A DNA stretch of 64,000 nucleotides from Parafannyhessea umbonata (GCF_012844235.1 NZ_JABAGR010000001.1:248001-312000), one strand, 5' to 3'; counted from the stretch's first letter, positions 1-9,460 are shown. Translations and numbers: made by a program. The notes: generated by a model from the letters alone, not told the origin.

Positions 1-1301
1 GCTTCCTGCTGCGCCTGGGGCAGTCCGCACGCGGCTTCTACCTGCACGGTCTCAACATGTTCACGCTGCGACAGCTCTCCAGCCGCGTCAATAGCGTCTG
101 GGTCTCCATCTCCATCGTGTGCGCGGCGCTCTTCCTTGCCATCACGTCCACGTGCGGCGGCTTTGCCCTCGTCAGCTCCATCAACCAGAGCGTGAGCGCC
201 ATCACCCACTACGACGTGAGCGTCGCCATGTATCCCCAGGCCACCGATGACGCCTCCGCCTCGGTCGAGACAACCCAAGGCGCCAGTGGCAGCGAGATGG
301 AAAAGCTCCTCAAAGCATCCGTGCCAGACTGGGACTCCCTCGTCGCGGACTCCGCCCGCATCGACCTCTACACGGACTCCAGCATGCGCCTGAGCCTGGC
401 CGCGCTGCGCGGGGACACCGACGTCGAGGTTCCTGACAGCTTTACCAAGTATACAAACTCCCTCGGCAAGGTCCCCATCCACGTCACCTCGCTCTCGCAG
501 TACAACGCGATCCTCGCCCTGCGCGGAGAGAAGCCGGTCGTCCTCAAGGCCAACGAGGCCCTCGTGACCACGGACATGACCAACATGGTCGGCTTCTGGC
601 AGCGCGTCGCCGTCAAGAGTGACGGCTTCGACTTCCTCGGCACCACCATGCGCCTGCGTGCGCGCCGCACCACGATGGAGTACTCGAACGCCGTCAACAC
701 CAGCGTCGGTACGATCGTTGTGCCAGACGGCGTCCTCGAGTCCAAGCGTGCCCAGCTCGAGTCTTTCTCCAATTACCTCAACGTGAAGGCCAGGGACTCC
801 CGCGCAGAGGCCCGCCTGTACAAGGAGGTCGCGAGGGCGCACCAGCCGGGGCTGCTGTTCGAGGCGCAGTCCAAGTCCTCCGCAAAGGAGGAGGCCGTCG
901 GCCTCACCGCCATCATCGGCTACCTTGCGCTCTACATCGGCTTCGTCCTGTTCGTCAGCTGCGCGGCGATCCTCGCCATCCAGCAGCTCAGCGACGTGGC
1001 GGAAAGCGCACCGCGCTACCGGGTGCTCTTCGACCTCGGTGCCGAGCGCGGCATGGTCAACCACGCCATCCTCATGCAGATCGCCACGTACTTCCTGTTC
1101 CCGCTCGTCGTGGCGCTCGCGCACTCCTACGTGGCGCTCGGCGTCCTCGGCAGCGTCATCAAGACCCTGGGCGTGCTCGACTTTTTGCGCCCCCTTGGCA
1201 TCACCATGGCCATCGTCCTCGTGCTGTATGGAGGCTACTTCCTCCTCACGTACGGCATGGCGCGCGGCGTCCTGGGCGAGAAGGCCCGGCGCCGCGAGTA
1301 G
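1..1301 (+). CDS. ABC transporter permease, FtsX/BceB-like, 5' end outside window
   Basis: C-terminal part of a large membrane protein; the frame is open from the first complete codon (base 3), so the true start lies upstream. The visible part begins in a cytoplasmic stretch, LNMFTLRQLSSRVNS, followed by a membrane segment, an external domain of about 200 residues and three closely spaced C-terminal helices. This layout is typical of the second half of BceB-type FtsX permeases, which work with an ATPase in antimicrobial-peptide sensing or export. The ATPase would be expected just upstream, out of view. The family call rests on topology and the N-terminal motif; the substrate is unknown. Confidence 0.75.
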   Translation, partial: FLLRLGQSARGFYLHGLNMFTLRQLSSRVNSVWVSISIVCAALFLAITSTCGGFALVSSINQSVSAITHYDVSVAMYPQATDDASASVETTQGASGSEMEKLLKASVPDWDSLVADSARIDLYTDSSMRLSLAALRGDTDVEVPDSFTKYTNSLGKVPIHVTSLSQYNAILALRGEKPVVLKANEALVTTDMTNMVGFWQRVAVKSDGFDFLGTTMRLRARRTTMEYSNAVNTSVGTIVVPDGVLESKRAQLESFSNYLNVKARDSRAEARLYKEVARAHQPGLLFEAQSKSSAKEEAVGLTAIIGYLALYIGFVLFVSCAAILAIQQLSDVAESAPRYRVLFDLGAERGMVNHAILMQIATYFLFPLVVALAHSYVALGVLGSVIKTLGVLDFLRPLGITMAIVLVLYGGYFLLTYGMARGVLGEKARRRE

Positions 1302-1324
1302 CCGCCCTCCCATAGGCCCCGCGC

Positions 1325-1362
1325 ATCCGCGGTCGGAGCGTCCCGTGCGCGCCGGCCGCGGA
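1325..1362 (+). terminator. possible hairpin terminator after the permease gene
   Basis: Arms ATCCGCGG (1325-1332) and CCGCGGAT (1355-1362) form an 8 bp inverted repeat 24 bases after the stop codon. The loop is 22 bases and there is no clear T-run, so this is a weak call. Confidence 0.3.
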
Positions 1363-1410
1363 TTGCTGTAGCATTCCTTAGGAACATGCAATCTGGGAAA
1401 GGCGGTCGGC

Positions 1411-1740
1411 ATGCCTGGTGGCAGGAGCTTCGTGTGGCAGGGCAAGCGTCTGATGGGCGAGGTCACGCGCCTGGACGACGACGGTACCGAGTACGTGGTC
1501 ACGAGCGGCGGGCGCATCTTCACCGGCAACCCGCGGATAGGGTACGTGCCTATGGAGGAGGAAGAGGACCCGAAGTCCGTGGCGGAGGGCCTCGGCGACG
1601 TCGCGAACGGCATGACGGACCTCTCCGGCGTCCAGGACAACATGCGCCGCTTCGGCACCAAGGGCTACCTCATGCGCGTCGCCCTCGTCCTTCTCGTCAT
1701 CATGGTCGTGCTGCTCGTGCTGCGCCTCGTCATGGGATAG
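1411..1740 (+). CDS. small protein with C-terminal membrane anchor, unknown function
   Basis: A 109-residue protein I do not recognise. The first 60 residues look like a small beta-rich domain (FVWQGKRLMGEVTRLDDDG), followed by an acidic helical stretch and one hydrophobic helix at about residues 88-107 (VALVLLVIMVVLLVLRLV). That suggests a tail-anchored or single-pass protein with its bulk in the cytoplasm. An AAAGGCGG ribosome binding site lies just upstream of the ATG. The 140 bases to ettA argue against tight co-translation. Confidence 0.6.
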   Translation: MPGGRSFVWQGKRLMGEVTRLDDDGTEYVVTSGGRIFTGNPRIGYVPMEEEEDPKSVAEGLGDVANGMTDLSGVQDNMRRFGTKGYLMRVALVLLVIMVVLLVLRLVMG

Positions 1741-1879
1741 CGCCCGCGCGGCGACGGAAAGAAGAATTGGTGGTCGCGCCGCGGTGCCGTGGCGCGACCC
1801 CTTTCTTGTGCGTGGGGCGTATGGGATACTGGCAGGACTCACCCCGCAGGCGCTCTCGCGCCAGATAGGAGCAAGACAG

Positions 1880-3559
1880 ATGGCAGAGTTCATCTACCAG
1901 ATGGAGAAGGTCCGCAAGGCGTTCGACGGCAAGGTCATCCTGGACGACGTGACCATGGGCTTCTTCCCTGGCGCGAAGATCGGCGTCGTGGGCCCCAACG
2001 GCATGGGCAAGTCCACGCTGCTCAAGATCATGGCCGGTATCGAGGACATCAGCAACGGCGAGACGCGCCTCTCGCCCGGCTACTCCGTGGGCATCCTCCT
2101 GCAGGAGCCGCCGCTGGACAACTCGAAGACCGTGAAGCAGAACATCGAGATGGCGTTTGGCGACATCCTCGCGAAGGTGGACCGCTTCAACAAGATCGGC
2201 GAGGAGATGGGCGACCCCAACGCGGACTTCGACGCGCTCATGGCCGAGATGGGCGAGCTCCAGAACGAGATCGACGCCGCGAACGGCTGGGACATCGACA
2301 GCCAGCTGTCGCAGGCGATGGACGCGCTGCAGTGCCCTGACGGCGACGAGCCCGTTGAGCACCTCTCCGGCGGCGAGCGCCGCCGCGTCGCGCTCTGCAA
2401 GCTGCTACTGGAGGCGCCGGACCTGCTGCTTCTGGACGAGCCCACCAACCACCTGGACGCGGAGTCCGTGCTGTGGCTCGAGCAGTTCCTGAAGAACTAC
2501 CAGGGCGCCGTCCTGGCCGTCACGCACGACCGCTACTTCCTGGACAACGTGGCGGAGTGGATCTGCGAGGTCGACCGCGGCACGCTGTACCCGTACAAGG
2601 GCAACTACTCCACGTACCTGGAGACGAAGTCCGCCCGCCTGGAGATGGAGTCCAAGCAGAACGCGAAGCGCGCGAAGAAGATGCGCGACGAGCTCGCGTG
2701 GGTGCGCAGCTCGCAGAAGGCCCGCCAGGCGAAGAGCAAGGCCCGCCTCGCGGCGTACGAGGAGATGGAGGCCGCGGCGGCGCGTGCCGAGAAGGTCGAC
2801 TACACCGACATCCACCTTCCCGTGGGCCCGCGCCTGGGCAACAAGGTGCTCGAGGCGAGCCACCTGCACAAGGCGTTTGGCGACCGTGTGCTGATTGACG
2901 ACCTGAGCTTCAGCCTGCCGCGCAACGGCATCGTGGGCGTCATCGGCCCGAACGGCGTGGGCAAGTCGACCCTGTTCAAGATGATCGTGGGGCAGGAGCC
3001 CGTGAGCTCCGGCTCGCTCGAGTTGGGCGAGACGGTGAAGCTCTCCTACGTGGACCAGAACCGCGAGGGGCTCGACCCGCAGAAGACGGTGTGGGAGGTC
3101 GTGAGCGGCGGCAACGACTACATCACCGTGGGCAAGCAGGAGATCCCGAGCCGCGCGTACGTGAGCGCGTTCGGCTTCAAGGGAACCGATCAGCAGAAGC
3201 GCGCCGGCGTGCTTTCTGGCGGCGAGAGGAACAGGCTGAACCTGGCCCTGACCCTGCGCCAGGGCGGAAACCTGGTGCTTCTGGACGAGCCGACGAACGA
3301 CCTCGACACCGAGACCCTGGAGAGCCTGGAGGAGGCGCTCTTGGAGTTTCCCGGCTGCTGCGTGATCACGAGCCACGACCGCTGGTTCATGGACCGCATC
3401 TGCACGCACATCCTTGCGTGGGAGGGAACGGACGAGAACCCCGGCGCGTGGCACTGGTTCGAGGGCAACTTCGAGGACTACCAGAAGGACCGCGTGAAGC
3501 GCCTGGGTCCGGACCTCTCCAAGCCGCACCGCCTGCACCGCAAGCTGACGCGCGACTAG
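1880..3559 (+). CDS. ettA: energy-dependent translational throttle protein EttA (ABC-F)
   Basis: A 559-residue protein with two ABC ATPase domains and no membrane segments. ABC-F proteins of the EttA type bind the ribosomal E site and gate the first elongation cycle according to ATP/ADP ratio. Domain 1 has Walker A GPNGMGKST (about residues 38-46), signature LSGGERRRVAL and Walker B LLLLDEPTNHLD. Domain 2 has GPNGVGKST, LSGGERNRLNL and LVLLDEPTNDLD. The length matches the roughly 555-residue E. coli protein. The ATG at 1880 is chosen over an in-frame upstream start because AGGAG sits 9 bases before it and MAEFIYQMEKV matches the family N terminus. Confidence 0.95.
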   Translation: MAEFIYQMEKVRKAFDGKVILDDVTMGFFPGAKIGVVGPNGMGKSTLLKIMAGIEDISNGETRLSPGYSVGILLQEPPLDNSKTVKQNIEMAFGDILAKVDRFNKIGEEMGDPNADFDALMAEMGELQNEIDAANGWDIDSQLSQAMDALQCPDGDEPVEHLSGGERRRVALCKLLLEAPDLLLLDEPTNHLDAESVLWLEQFLKNYQGAVLAVTHDRYFLDNVAEWICEVDRGTLYPYKGNYSTYLETKSARLEMESKQNAKRAKKMRDELAWVRSSQKARQAKSKARLAAYEEMEAAAARAEKVDYTDIHLPVGPRLGNKVLEASHLHKAFGDRVLIDDLSFSLPRNGIVGVIGPNGVGKSTLFKMIVGQEPVSSGSLELGETVKLSYVDQNREGLDPQKTVWEVVSGGNDYITVGKQEIPSRAYVSAFGFKGTDQQKRAGVLSGGERNRLNLALTLRQGGNLVLLDEPTNDLDTETLESLEEALLEFPGCCVITSHDRWFMDRICTHILAWEGTDENPGAWHWFEGNFEDYQKDRVKRLGPDLSKPHRLHRKLTRD

Positions 3560-3609
3560 GGGGCGCCGGCGGCGGCGCCTGCCTGGGTATTGCATAGACC
3601 TGTTGTTTT

Positions 3610-3645
3610 GGACCTGTCCTACGACGGAGTGGGCAGGTCCTTCTC
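3610..3645 (+). terminator. hairpin terminator after ettA
   Basis: GGACCTG (3610-3616) pairs with CAGGTCC (3634-3640), followed by TTCTCGTTT. It lies 50 bases past the ettA stop and has a short T-rich tail, so it could terminate ettA transcription. Confidence 0.5.
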
Positions 3646-3796
3646 GTTTAGTTTCGTATGTTTCCGCTTACCGTCTGCATTGCGTCACACGCGTTTAAGC
3701 CGCTTTACAGGATGTTCGTGCCGTGGGACGATACGTCTGCTGGTTATAACGTTTGGCGCGGGACTCTGCCGCGTCGCAAGGAATCGGGGAGGCTTT
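3646..3796 (+). promoter_or_regulatory. intergenic promoter region of the C69 peptidase gene
   Basis: No gene is visible here. TATAAC at 3745-3750 is a plausible -10 element, 47 bases before the peptidase start, but I see no convincing -35 at 16-18 bases upstream. This stretch is noticeably less GC-rich than the flanking genes. Confidence 0.3.
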
Positions 3797-6082
3797 ATGA
3801 GAAAGATCCACTCAGGGGCGCTCGGTCGCTTCAGGCGCTTCGGCCGCACGATGACGGTGGCCGCCGCCATCGTGATGGCGATGCCCACGGGCGCACTCGC
3901 GTGCACCCAGATCTACATGGGCAAGGGCGTCACGGACACCGGCGACACGTACGTAGGCCGCTCGGAGGACTACGCGAACCGCCATCCCAAGGCGTTCGGC
4001 ATTCAGGAGAGCGTTACGAACCCCAAGTTCAGCTCGGACGAGTCCAACTTCGAGTGGACGTTTGACGGCACGACGTATCGCCACACGTACGTGCGCGACC
4101 TCCCCTCTGGCTGGGACGGACGCGACGACGCGTACTCCGAGGCCGGCACCAACGCGAAGGGCGTGAGCGTCTCTGCCACGCTGACCACCGGCTACAACGA
4201 CAAGGTCAAGGCCGTCGACCCCTGCGGCTCCGAGGACAGCAACGACCCCTCCGGCATCGGCGAGTACACGATTCCCGACGTCGTGCTGGGCTGCGCCGCT
4301 ACCGCCCGTGACGGCGTGAAGCTGCTGGGCGAGATTATCGACAAGAATGGCAGCTACGACTGCAACCAGATCATCATCGCGGACAGCGCAGAGACCTGGG
4401 TCTTCATGCAGCTTTCCGGACACCAGTGGTGCGCGGTAAACCTGACGGCCATCGCGCCGGACAAGGTCTCCGTGAACCCGAACATGAGCAACCTGAAGTT
4501 CGACGTGGACCTTGGGGACAGCCTCGTCTGCCTGCACTCCGCCAACCTGGAGAAGGTCGCAAAGGACGCCGGTACCGCCAAGTACTTCGACGACGGCCAG
4601 CTGGACGTCGCCACGTCCTACGGCCAGGACGAGGGCATCGCGCAGAACACCCGCTACGCACAGGGTCGCGCGTACTTTGGCAACCCCCTCGCGGACGGCA
4701 CGTACACGAAGGACTTCACCGCCTCCGGTTGGCAGGGCGTGACCTCGATCTCTGACCCGGAGCTGCTCTTTGCCCCGTCCGGTAAGGTTGGCCTGTTCCA
4801 GGCGCTGCGCTCCTACGCTGCTCGCGGCGAGCAGACGAGCGACCTGAACGCGAACACGAACTCCAAGCTGTATGCCATCGGCAACAACCGCACGGTCGAG
4901 ACCCACATGTTCCAGATCAGGAGCGGCCTCACCTCTGACATCGCGACCGTCCAGTGGGAGGCGCTGTCCCGCGCCGAGTTCAGCGTGGCCGTGCCCGTGT
5001 ACTCCGCGCTGCTGACCGAGGTGGACAAGACCATCTATCCCGACATCCACAGCTTCAGCGAGGACCACACCGGCGACGCCTACGAGAGGGACAACGTCAA
5101 TGCAGCCCTCGACGCTTCGACCGACAACGGCTCGCTCGACTACGTGCTGATGGACATCAACACCCTTGCATACAAATACCGCGACAAGCTCGCAGTCCCC
5201 ACCCGCGCCTACCTGGACGCCCTGCAGAAGGAACTCATATCGCAGCAGAATGCCGCGGATGCCGAAATGCAGAAGACCCCGTCCGATAAGCGCACCGAAC
5301 TTGCGAACAAGCTCTTCGAGCAGGCGAGCAAGGAGACCTACGCCAAGGCGAAGGCGCTGCTGGACGAGATGCGCACCTATGTGAACGGCGGTATGAATGG
5401 CGACTTCGTGCCGAGCGACCTCGACGCCGCGAAGGGCGACCTGAAGGCCCCGATTCGCTATGCAACCGCGGCCGTTGCTCCGCAGATTACTGAGCAGCCG
5501 CAGAGCGCCACGTACGAGAAGGGTGACAAGGCCGCTGACCTCAAGGTGACGGCCACCATTCCCGACGGCGTCGCCGGCTCCGACCAGTACCTGACCTACA
5601 AGTGGACGGTCAAGTCCGACACCGCCGACGCCTCCGCGAAGGCCGCGGCTGCGAAGCCGATGGCGCGTGCTGCCGCCCCCGGCATTGCAAGCCAGAGCTC
5701 CACGTGCTCCGTGGACACCTCCAAGGTGGGAACGTTCGAGTACCAGTGCACCGTCACGAACAGCCAGAACGGCGAGTCCGTCACGTCCGAGGCTGCGACG
5801 ATCAAGGTGAAGGAGAAGCAGCCGGAGCCGAAGCCCGACGACAAGCCGAGCGCGGACAACAAGGACAACAACGCCAATGCTGGTAACGGCAACGCTAACG
5901 CTAGCAACAACAACGCAAACGGCAGCACCGCGCCCAGCAAGAAGAGCCCGGCAAAGGCCGCATCCGGCAGGCTCGTCTCGACCGGCGACACCAACAACGC
6001 GATGGTTCCCGTCGCGATCGCCATCGCCGGCGTCGCGATCGTTGCAATCGCCCTCGTGGTGCGCAAGCGCAACCGCGAGTAG
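3797..6082 (+). CDS. surface-anchored C69 family dipeptidase
   Basis: A 761-residue secreted peptidase. A signal peptide (basic MRKIHSG start, hydrophobic core to about residue 34) ends ALAC, and Cys36 would become the N-terminal nucleophile of the mature C69/U34 peptidase (ALACTQIYMGKG). The peptidase domain runs to about residue 540. An Ig-like domain (about 560-680) and a Pro/Asn/Lys-rich spacer follow. The end is LVSTGD, a membrane helix and RKRNRE, a sortase-type cell-wall sorting signal. The ATG at 3797 is chosen for its GGGAGG site and because an earlier in-frame start would bury the signal peptide. Role: extracellular cleavage of dipeptides on the cell wall surface. The specificity is not readable. 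Confidence 0.85.
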   Translation: MRKIHSGALGRFRRFGRTMTVAAAIVMAMPTGALACTQIYMGKGVTDTGDTYVGRSEDYANRHPKAFGIQESVTNPKFSSDESNFEWTFDGTTYRHTYVRDLPSGWDGRDDAYSEAGTNAKGVSVSATLTTGYNDKVKAVDPCGSEDSNDPSGIGEYTIPDVVLGCAATARDGVKLLGEIIDKNGSYDCNQIIIADSAETWVFMQLSGHQWCAVNLTAIAPDKVSVNPNMSNLKFDVDLGDSLVCLHSANLEKVAKDAGTAKYFDDGQLDVATSYGQDEGIAQNTRYAQGRAYFGNPLADGTYTKDFTASGWQGVTSISDPELLFAPSGKVGLFQALRSYAARGEQTSDLNANTNSKLYAIGNNRTVETHMFQIRSGLTSDIATVQWEALSRAEFSVAVPVYSALLTEVDKTIYPDIHSFSEDHTGDAYERDNVNAALDASTDNGSLDYVLMDINTLAYKYRDKLAVPTRAYLDALQKELISQQNAADAEMQKTPSDKRTELANKLFEQASKETYAKAKALLDEMRTYVNGGMNGDFVPSDLDAAKGDLKAPIRYATAAVAPQITEQPQSATYEKGDKAADLKVTATIPDGVAGSDQYLTYKWTVKSDTADASAKAAAAKPMARAAAPGIASQSSTCSVDTSKVGTFEYQCTVTNSQNGESVTSEAATIKVKEKQPEPKPDDKPSADNKDNNANAGNGNANASNNNANGSTAPSKKSPAKAASGRLVSTGDTNNAMVPVAIAIAGVAIVAIALVVRKRNRE

Positions 6083-6123
6083 CGGCTCCAGACGGAGGAG
6101 TGGCCTCCTGACATGGTAAGACG

Positions 6124-6157
6124 GCGGCCCCGGAGTTCACGCTCCGGGGCCGCTTTT
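6124..6157 (+). terminator. strong intrinsic terminator after the C69 peptidase gene
   Basis: A perfect 12 bp stem, GCGGCCCCGGAG (6124-6135) with CTCCGGGGCCGC (6142-6153), a 6-base loop and TTTT at 6154-6157. It lies 41 bases past the stop codon, between convergent genes. Confidence 0.88.
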
Positions 6158-6225
6158 GTGTGCATCTGCAGTTGGGCCTTGTCCAAGGGGCGCGTCCTTC
6201 TCGCCCGCGAGCGCCCGGGGCGGGG

Positions 6226-7047
6226 CTAGTCCAGCGCGTCCAGGCAGGTCTCGATGGGGATGCCGCGCGACTTGTCCTCTTGGTACTGGTTGCGCACGAT
6301 GAGCTTGCGCACCGCCTCCATCGCGCGCGACGTGGCCTGGGCCAGCGGCATGCCGTGCAGCACGTGGCCGATCATGACGGACGAGAATATGTCGCCCGTG
6401 CCGGGGAAGTACACGTCCACCATCTGGATGGGCAGGGCGAAGCGCTCGCCAAGCAGGTGGTCGTAGCCAATGACCATGGGGCGACCCTCCACGAGCGCGC
6501 TCGTGATCACGACGGAGCGCGCGCCAATCTTGCGGATGCCGTCCACGAGGCGCTCCGCCTCTGGGCGAGAAACGCCGCGCTCCAGGTCGATGGGGGTGTC
6601 CGTGAGCAGGCACGCCTCGGTGTAGTTGGGCACGGTGTAGTCCGCGAGCGAGACGAGCCTGCGCATGAGGCCGATGGTGGTCTTGGGGATGCCGGCGTAC
6701 AGGCGGCCGTGGTCCGCCATGATGGGGTCCACGAAGATGCTCGTGCCCTTGGCGGCGTGGCGCTCGCAGAAGTCCGCGATGATGCGGGACTCCTCCTCGC
6801 TCTGGATGAAGCCGGTCGAGATCGCGTCGAACGTGAAGCCGAGCTCGTCCCAGATGGGGAGCGTGTTGCGGACGTACTCCGTGCAGTCCTGGATGTAGAA
6901 CTTGGGGTAGTTGAGCGTGTCCGAAACCAGCGCCGTCGGCAGGTTGTGGATGCGGTACCCCATGTGGGTGAGCACGGGCAGCATGGCGGCGAGCGCCACC
7001 TTGCCGTAGCCGCACATGTCGTTTATGAGCAGGATCTGGTCTTCCAC
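6226..7047 (-). CDS. pyridoxal/pyridoxamine kinase (PfkB fold)
   Basis: A 273-residue kinase of the pyridoxal kinase branch of the ribokinase superfamily. It would phosphorylate pyridoxal, pyridoxamine or pyridoxine in PLP salvage, in the cytoplasm. Evidence: N terminus LLINDMCGYGKVALAAMLP, FVDPIMADHGRLY in the middle, and the anion-hole and catalytic-base motif FPGTGDIF near residue 225. The GTG start at 7047 is preferred because GAAGGAAGG lies just before it and it gives the usual family length; the frame stays open upstream without homology. It faces the divergent dehydrogenase gene across 286 bases. PdxK versus PdxY type cannot be settled by eye. Confidence 0.8.
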   Translation of the reverse strand: MEDQILLINDMCGYGKVALAAMLPVLTHMGYRIHNLPTALVSDTLNYPKFYIQDCTEYVRNTLPIWDELGFTFDAISTGFIQSEEESRIIADFCERHAAKGTSIFVDPIMADHGRLYAGIPKTTIGLMRRLVSLADYTVPNYTEACLLTDTPIDLERGVSRPEAERLVDGIRKIGARSVVITSALVEGRPMVIGYDHLLGERFALPIQMVDVYFPGTGDIFSSVMIGHVLHGMPLAQATSRAMEAVRKLIVRNQYQEDKSRGIPIETCLDALD

Positions 7048-7333
7048 GACCGGCCTTCCTTCGCAGGTTGCAATCGTGCACAAGCATACGGCAAGTTGCG
7101 CCACCGCGCGAAACGTTCGCAGAACGGGCAGGCTGGTGTTGGGTATGGGCCGCGGTCGGTACCAACGTCCTTCTCGCGGCACGAAGACGTGCGATCGGTT
7201 GTGTTGTCGCTGAGACGTTTGCCGTACGAGGCACCCGTGCGCACCCGTTTGTGCAAGCATGGCAGGCGTCGTGCGGCTGCGCTCGCGACCGCATCGACAG
7301 GTGCCTGAACCAACCAAGACAAGCGAGGTGCAT
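7048..7333. other. intergenic region between divergent kinase and dehydrogenase genes
   Basis: 286 bases holding the promoters of two divergent genes. I see no clear -35/-10 pair, RNA structure or small gene. One copy of the recurring CCTTCTCG word lies at 7169-7176. Confidence 0.4.
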
Positions 7334-8287
7334 ATGAGCTTCAGGAACTCGAAGGTCGTAATCGTCGGCGCGGGCAACGTGGGATCCACCACCGCGTTCA
7401 GCATCGTGAGCCAGGGGCTTTGCGAGGACGTCTGCCTCATCGACATCAACAAGGAGGTCGCCGTAGGCCAGGCGCTGGACATGCAGGATGCCGTCTACTT
7501 CATGAACCGCAACATGAGGGTTCACGCGGGCGGCTACGAGGAGTGCTCCGACGCCGACATCGTGGTGATTACGGCTGCCGCGCCCATGCCGAAGGACTCG
7601 AACGACCGCCTTGAGATGCTGAAGCCCAGCCTGCACGTGGTGCGCGAGGTGGTGCAGAGCGTGATGGCCTCTGGCTTCAACGGCATCTTCATCGTGGTGT
7701 CGAACCCGGTGGACATCATGACCTACTACACGTGGCGCGTGAGCGGACTTCCCGCGGAGCGCGTGATAGGCTCTGGCACCAACCTGGACACGGCGCGCCT
7801 GTGCCGCGCGCTGTCGCAGATGTACGACCTCGCGCCCGCGAGCGTGGAGGCGTTCGTGCTGGGCGAGCACGGCGACTCCGAGATCGTGAGCTGGAACAGC
7901 GCGACCATCGGCGGCAAGCGCGTGGACGACGTCCTGCGCGACAACGCGCCGCGCACGCGCGGCACCACCCGCGAGGACCTGCGCAAGCGCACGGTGCAGG
8001 CCGGCTGGGACGTGTTCAGCCGCAAGGGTAACACCTGCTACGGCATCGGCGCGAGCGTGACGGCCATAGCGAAGTCCATCCTTCTGGACGAGAAGAGCAT
8101 CATGCCGGTGTCCGTGCGCGTGGACGGCATGTACGGGCTTAGCGGCACGTACCTATCCGTCCCGGCGATCCTGGACCACACCGGCGTGAAGGAGATCGTG
8201 GAGATTGACCTGCAGAAGGACGAGCTGGAGGCTCTGCACAAGTCCGCAGAGCTGCTGACCTCGTTCTACGGGAAGCTCGACGCGTAG
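7334..8287 (+). CDS. L-lactate/2-hydroxyacid dehydrogenase (LDH/MDH family)
   Basis: A 317-residue NAD-dependent 2-hydroxyacid dehydrogenase. Visible: Rossmann motif VGAGNVGST (11-19), Arg92 in DRLEML, NLDTARL with Asp152 and Arg155, and catalytic His179 in GEHGDSE. The specificity loop reads AAPMPKDSNDRL. The position that is Gln in lactate and Arg in malate dehydrogenases appears to be Met or Pro here. Lactate is the usual fermentative substrate, but a bulkier 2-oxoacid, as in L-2-hydroxyisocaproate dehydrogenase, is possible. The ATG at 7334 follows a GAGGTG site. The gene stands alone. Confidence 0.82.
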   Translation: MSFRNSKVVIVGAGNVGSTTAFSIVSQGLCEDVCLIDINKEVAVGQALDMQDAVYFMNRNMRVHAGGYEECSDADIVVITAAAPMPKDSNDRLEMLKPSLHVVREVVQSVMASGFNGIFIVVSNPVDIMTYYTWRVSGLPAERVIGSGTNLDTARLCRALSQMYDLAPASVEAFVLGEHGDSEIVSWNSATIGGKRVDDVLRDNAPRTRGTTREDLRKRTVQAGWDVFSRKGNTCYGIGASVTAIAKSILLDEKSIMPVSVRVDGMYGLSGTYLSVPAILDHTGVKEIVEIDLQKDELEALHKSAELLTSFYGKLDA

Positions 8288-8363
8288 GACGGCGCGTGAG
8301 GGGCGCCCGGGCGGGGCCGCCGCGCGCCGGGGCCGTGTAGGTGACGCGCGTCGGTGACGCGAC

Positions 8364-8393
8364 GCGCCGGTGACGTGTAGGCGCCACCGGCGC
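8364..8393. terminator. hairpin between convergent dehydrogenase and merR genes
   Basis: GCGCCGGTG (8364-8372) and CACCGGCGC (8385-8393) form a perfect 9 bp stem with a 12-base loop between convergent genes. There is no T-run on either side, so termination is only suggested by position. Confidence 0.4.
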
Positions 8394-8397
8394 GCGA

Positions 8398-9219
8398 CTA
8401 GTGACCGGCCGAGCGCTCTATTGCCCGCACGAGGAACTCCGTCGCGCCGGGCGCCCAGGCGTCGTAGTAGGCGCGGAAGCGGTTGTCTGCCAGGTACATC
8501 TGGGCAAGGCCGGCGTGCGCCTGGGGGCTGAACGTGCCCTCGGGCCAGAAGAGGCGCAGCCATGCCGCGTGCGCGGACGCCGCGGCCGCGCCGTGGGACC
8601 CGTCGGCATCGCCGTCCGCGAGGCCCGCGAGCACCTCGCTGCGGACGTCGCCCTCCAGCTTCTGGGCGCGCTCGAAGTCCGCGCGGCTGAGGCCCATCAG
8701 GCGTTGGTTCGACGTGTCCACGGCCTCGTCGCCCCAGCGCCCGCGAACCTCCTGTCCGTACTCTCGCTCGTTTGCGTCGACGAGCTCCTGCTTGAATGCC
8801 TCGAACTTCTCGTCCGCGCTCATGGTGTTTCCTCCGTCCAGCTCCGCGAGCGTCGCCTCGACGCTCGTGATTATTCTGTCCAGGCGCTCCCTCTGACGCC
8901 TGAGCTGCTCAAGGTGGTGCCGGAGCGTCTGGCGCCGCTGTGCCGGCGGCACGTCCAGGTTCCGCTCGATGTCCGAAAGCCCCATGCCAAGCTCGCGCAG
9001 GATGAGGATCTGCTGCATGCGGTCGACGTCGGCGCGGCCGTATTGTCGGTAGCCGTTTGGCAGGCGACGCGGGTGCAGGAGACCGAGGCTCTCGTAGTGG
9101 TAGAGCGTCCGCACCGTCACGCCCGTGAGCGAGGCGAACTCTCCCACGGAGTACGTGCGCTCGGGCGCCTCCGCGCGCTTGCCGTCCCTGCCCCTGCTTT
9201 CCATGCGCTGCGCTCCCAT
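8398..9219 (-). CDS. MerR family regulator with TipAS effector domain
   Basis: A 273-residue transcription activator. Residues 22-90 are a MerR winged helix (TYSVGEFASLTGVTVRTLYH, then YESLGLLHP and NGYRQY). A dimerisation helix follows (about 95-130), then a C-terminal TipAS domain (about 140-270) that in TipA binds thiopeptide antibiotics. MerR proteins usually act on their own promoter and a neighbouring target. Here the upstream side is the gene-free repeat array, so no target gene is evident. The ATG at 9219 is the first in-frame start; MESRGRDG a few codons in is an alternative. Confidence 0.83.
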   Translation of the reverse strand: MGAQRMESRGRDGKRAEAPERTYSVGEFASLTGVTVRTLYHYESLGLLHPRRLPNGYRQYGRADVDRMQQILILRELGMGLSDIERNLDVPPAQRRQTLRHHLEQLRRQRERLDRIITSVEATLAELDGGNTMSADEKFEAFKQELVDANEREYGQEVRGRWGDEAVDTSNQRLMGLSRADFERAQKLEGDVRSEVLAGLADGDADGSHGAAAASAHAAWLRLFWPEGTFSPQAHAGLAQMYLADNRFRAYYDAWAPGATEFLVRAIERSAGH

Positions 9220-9460
9220 GTCGTCCCGCCGTCACAATGCGATGGTAAACCCCTACGTTACGTTGGGTGCAAGCGCGAATTTTGCGGGGGGCGGGGAAGG
9301 AAAGGGTGCGATGCGCCCGTCTGAGAGCAACGCGATTTAGGTGGCGTCGCCACGTGGTCCCCGGCGCGTGCGCGGCGTTGGCACATGGGCGACGCTGGTG
9401 ACGGTGTTGGCGCGGGCGGCGGTGCGGGCGCGGCGTCGGTGCTGGTGCTGGCGGTCGTCA

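Noticed and set aside
1376-1386. TTCCTTAGGAA palindrome as an operator
   Set aside because: Short inverted repeat near the 1.4 kb gene, but no promoter elements beside it and no second copy.
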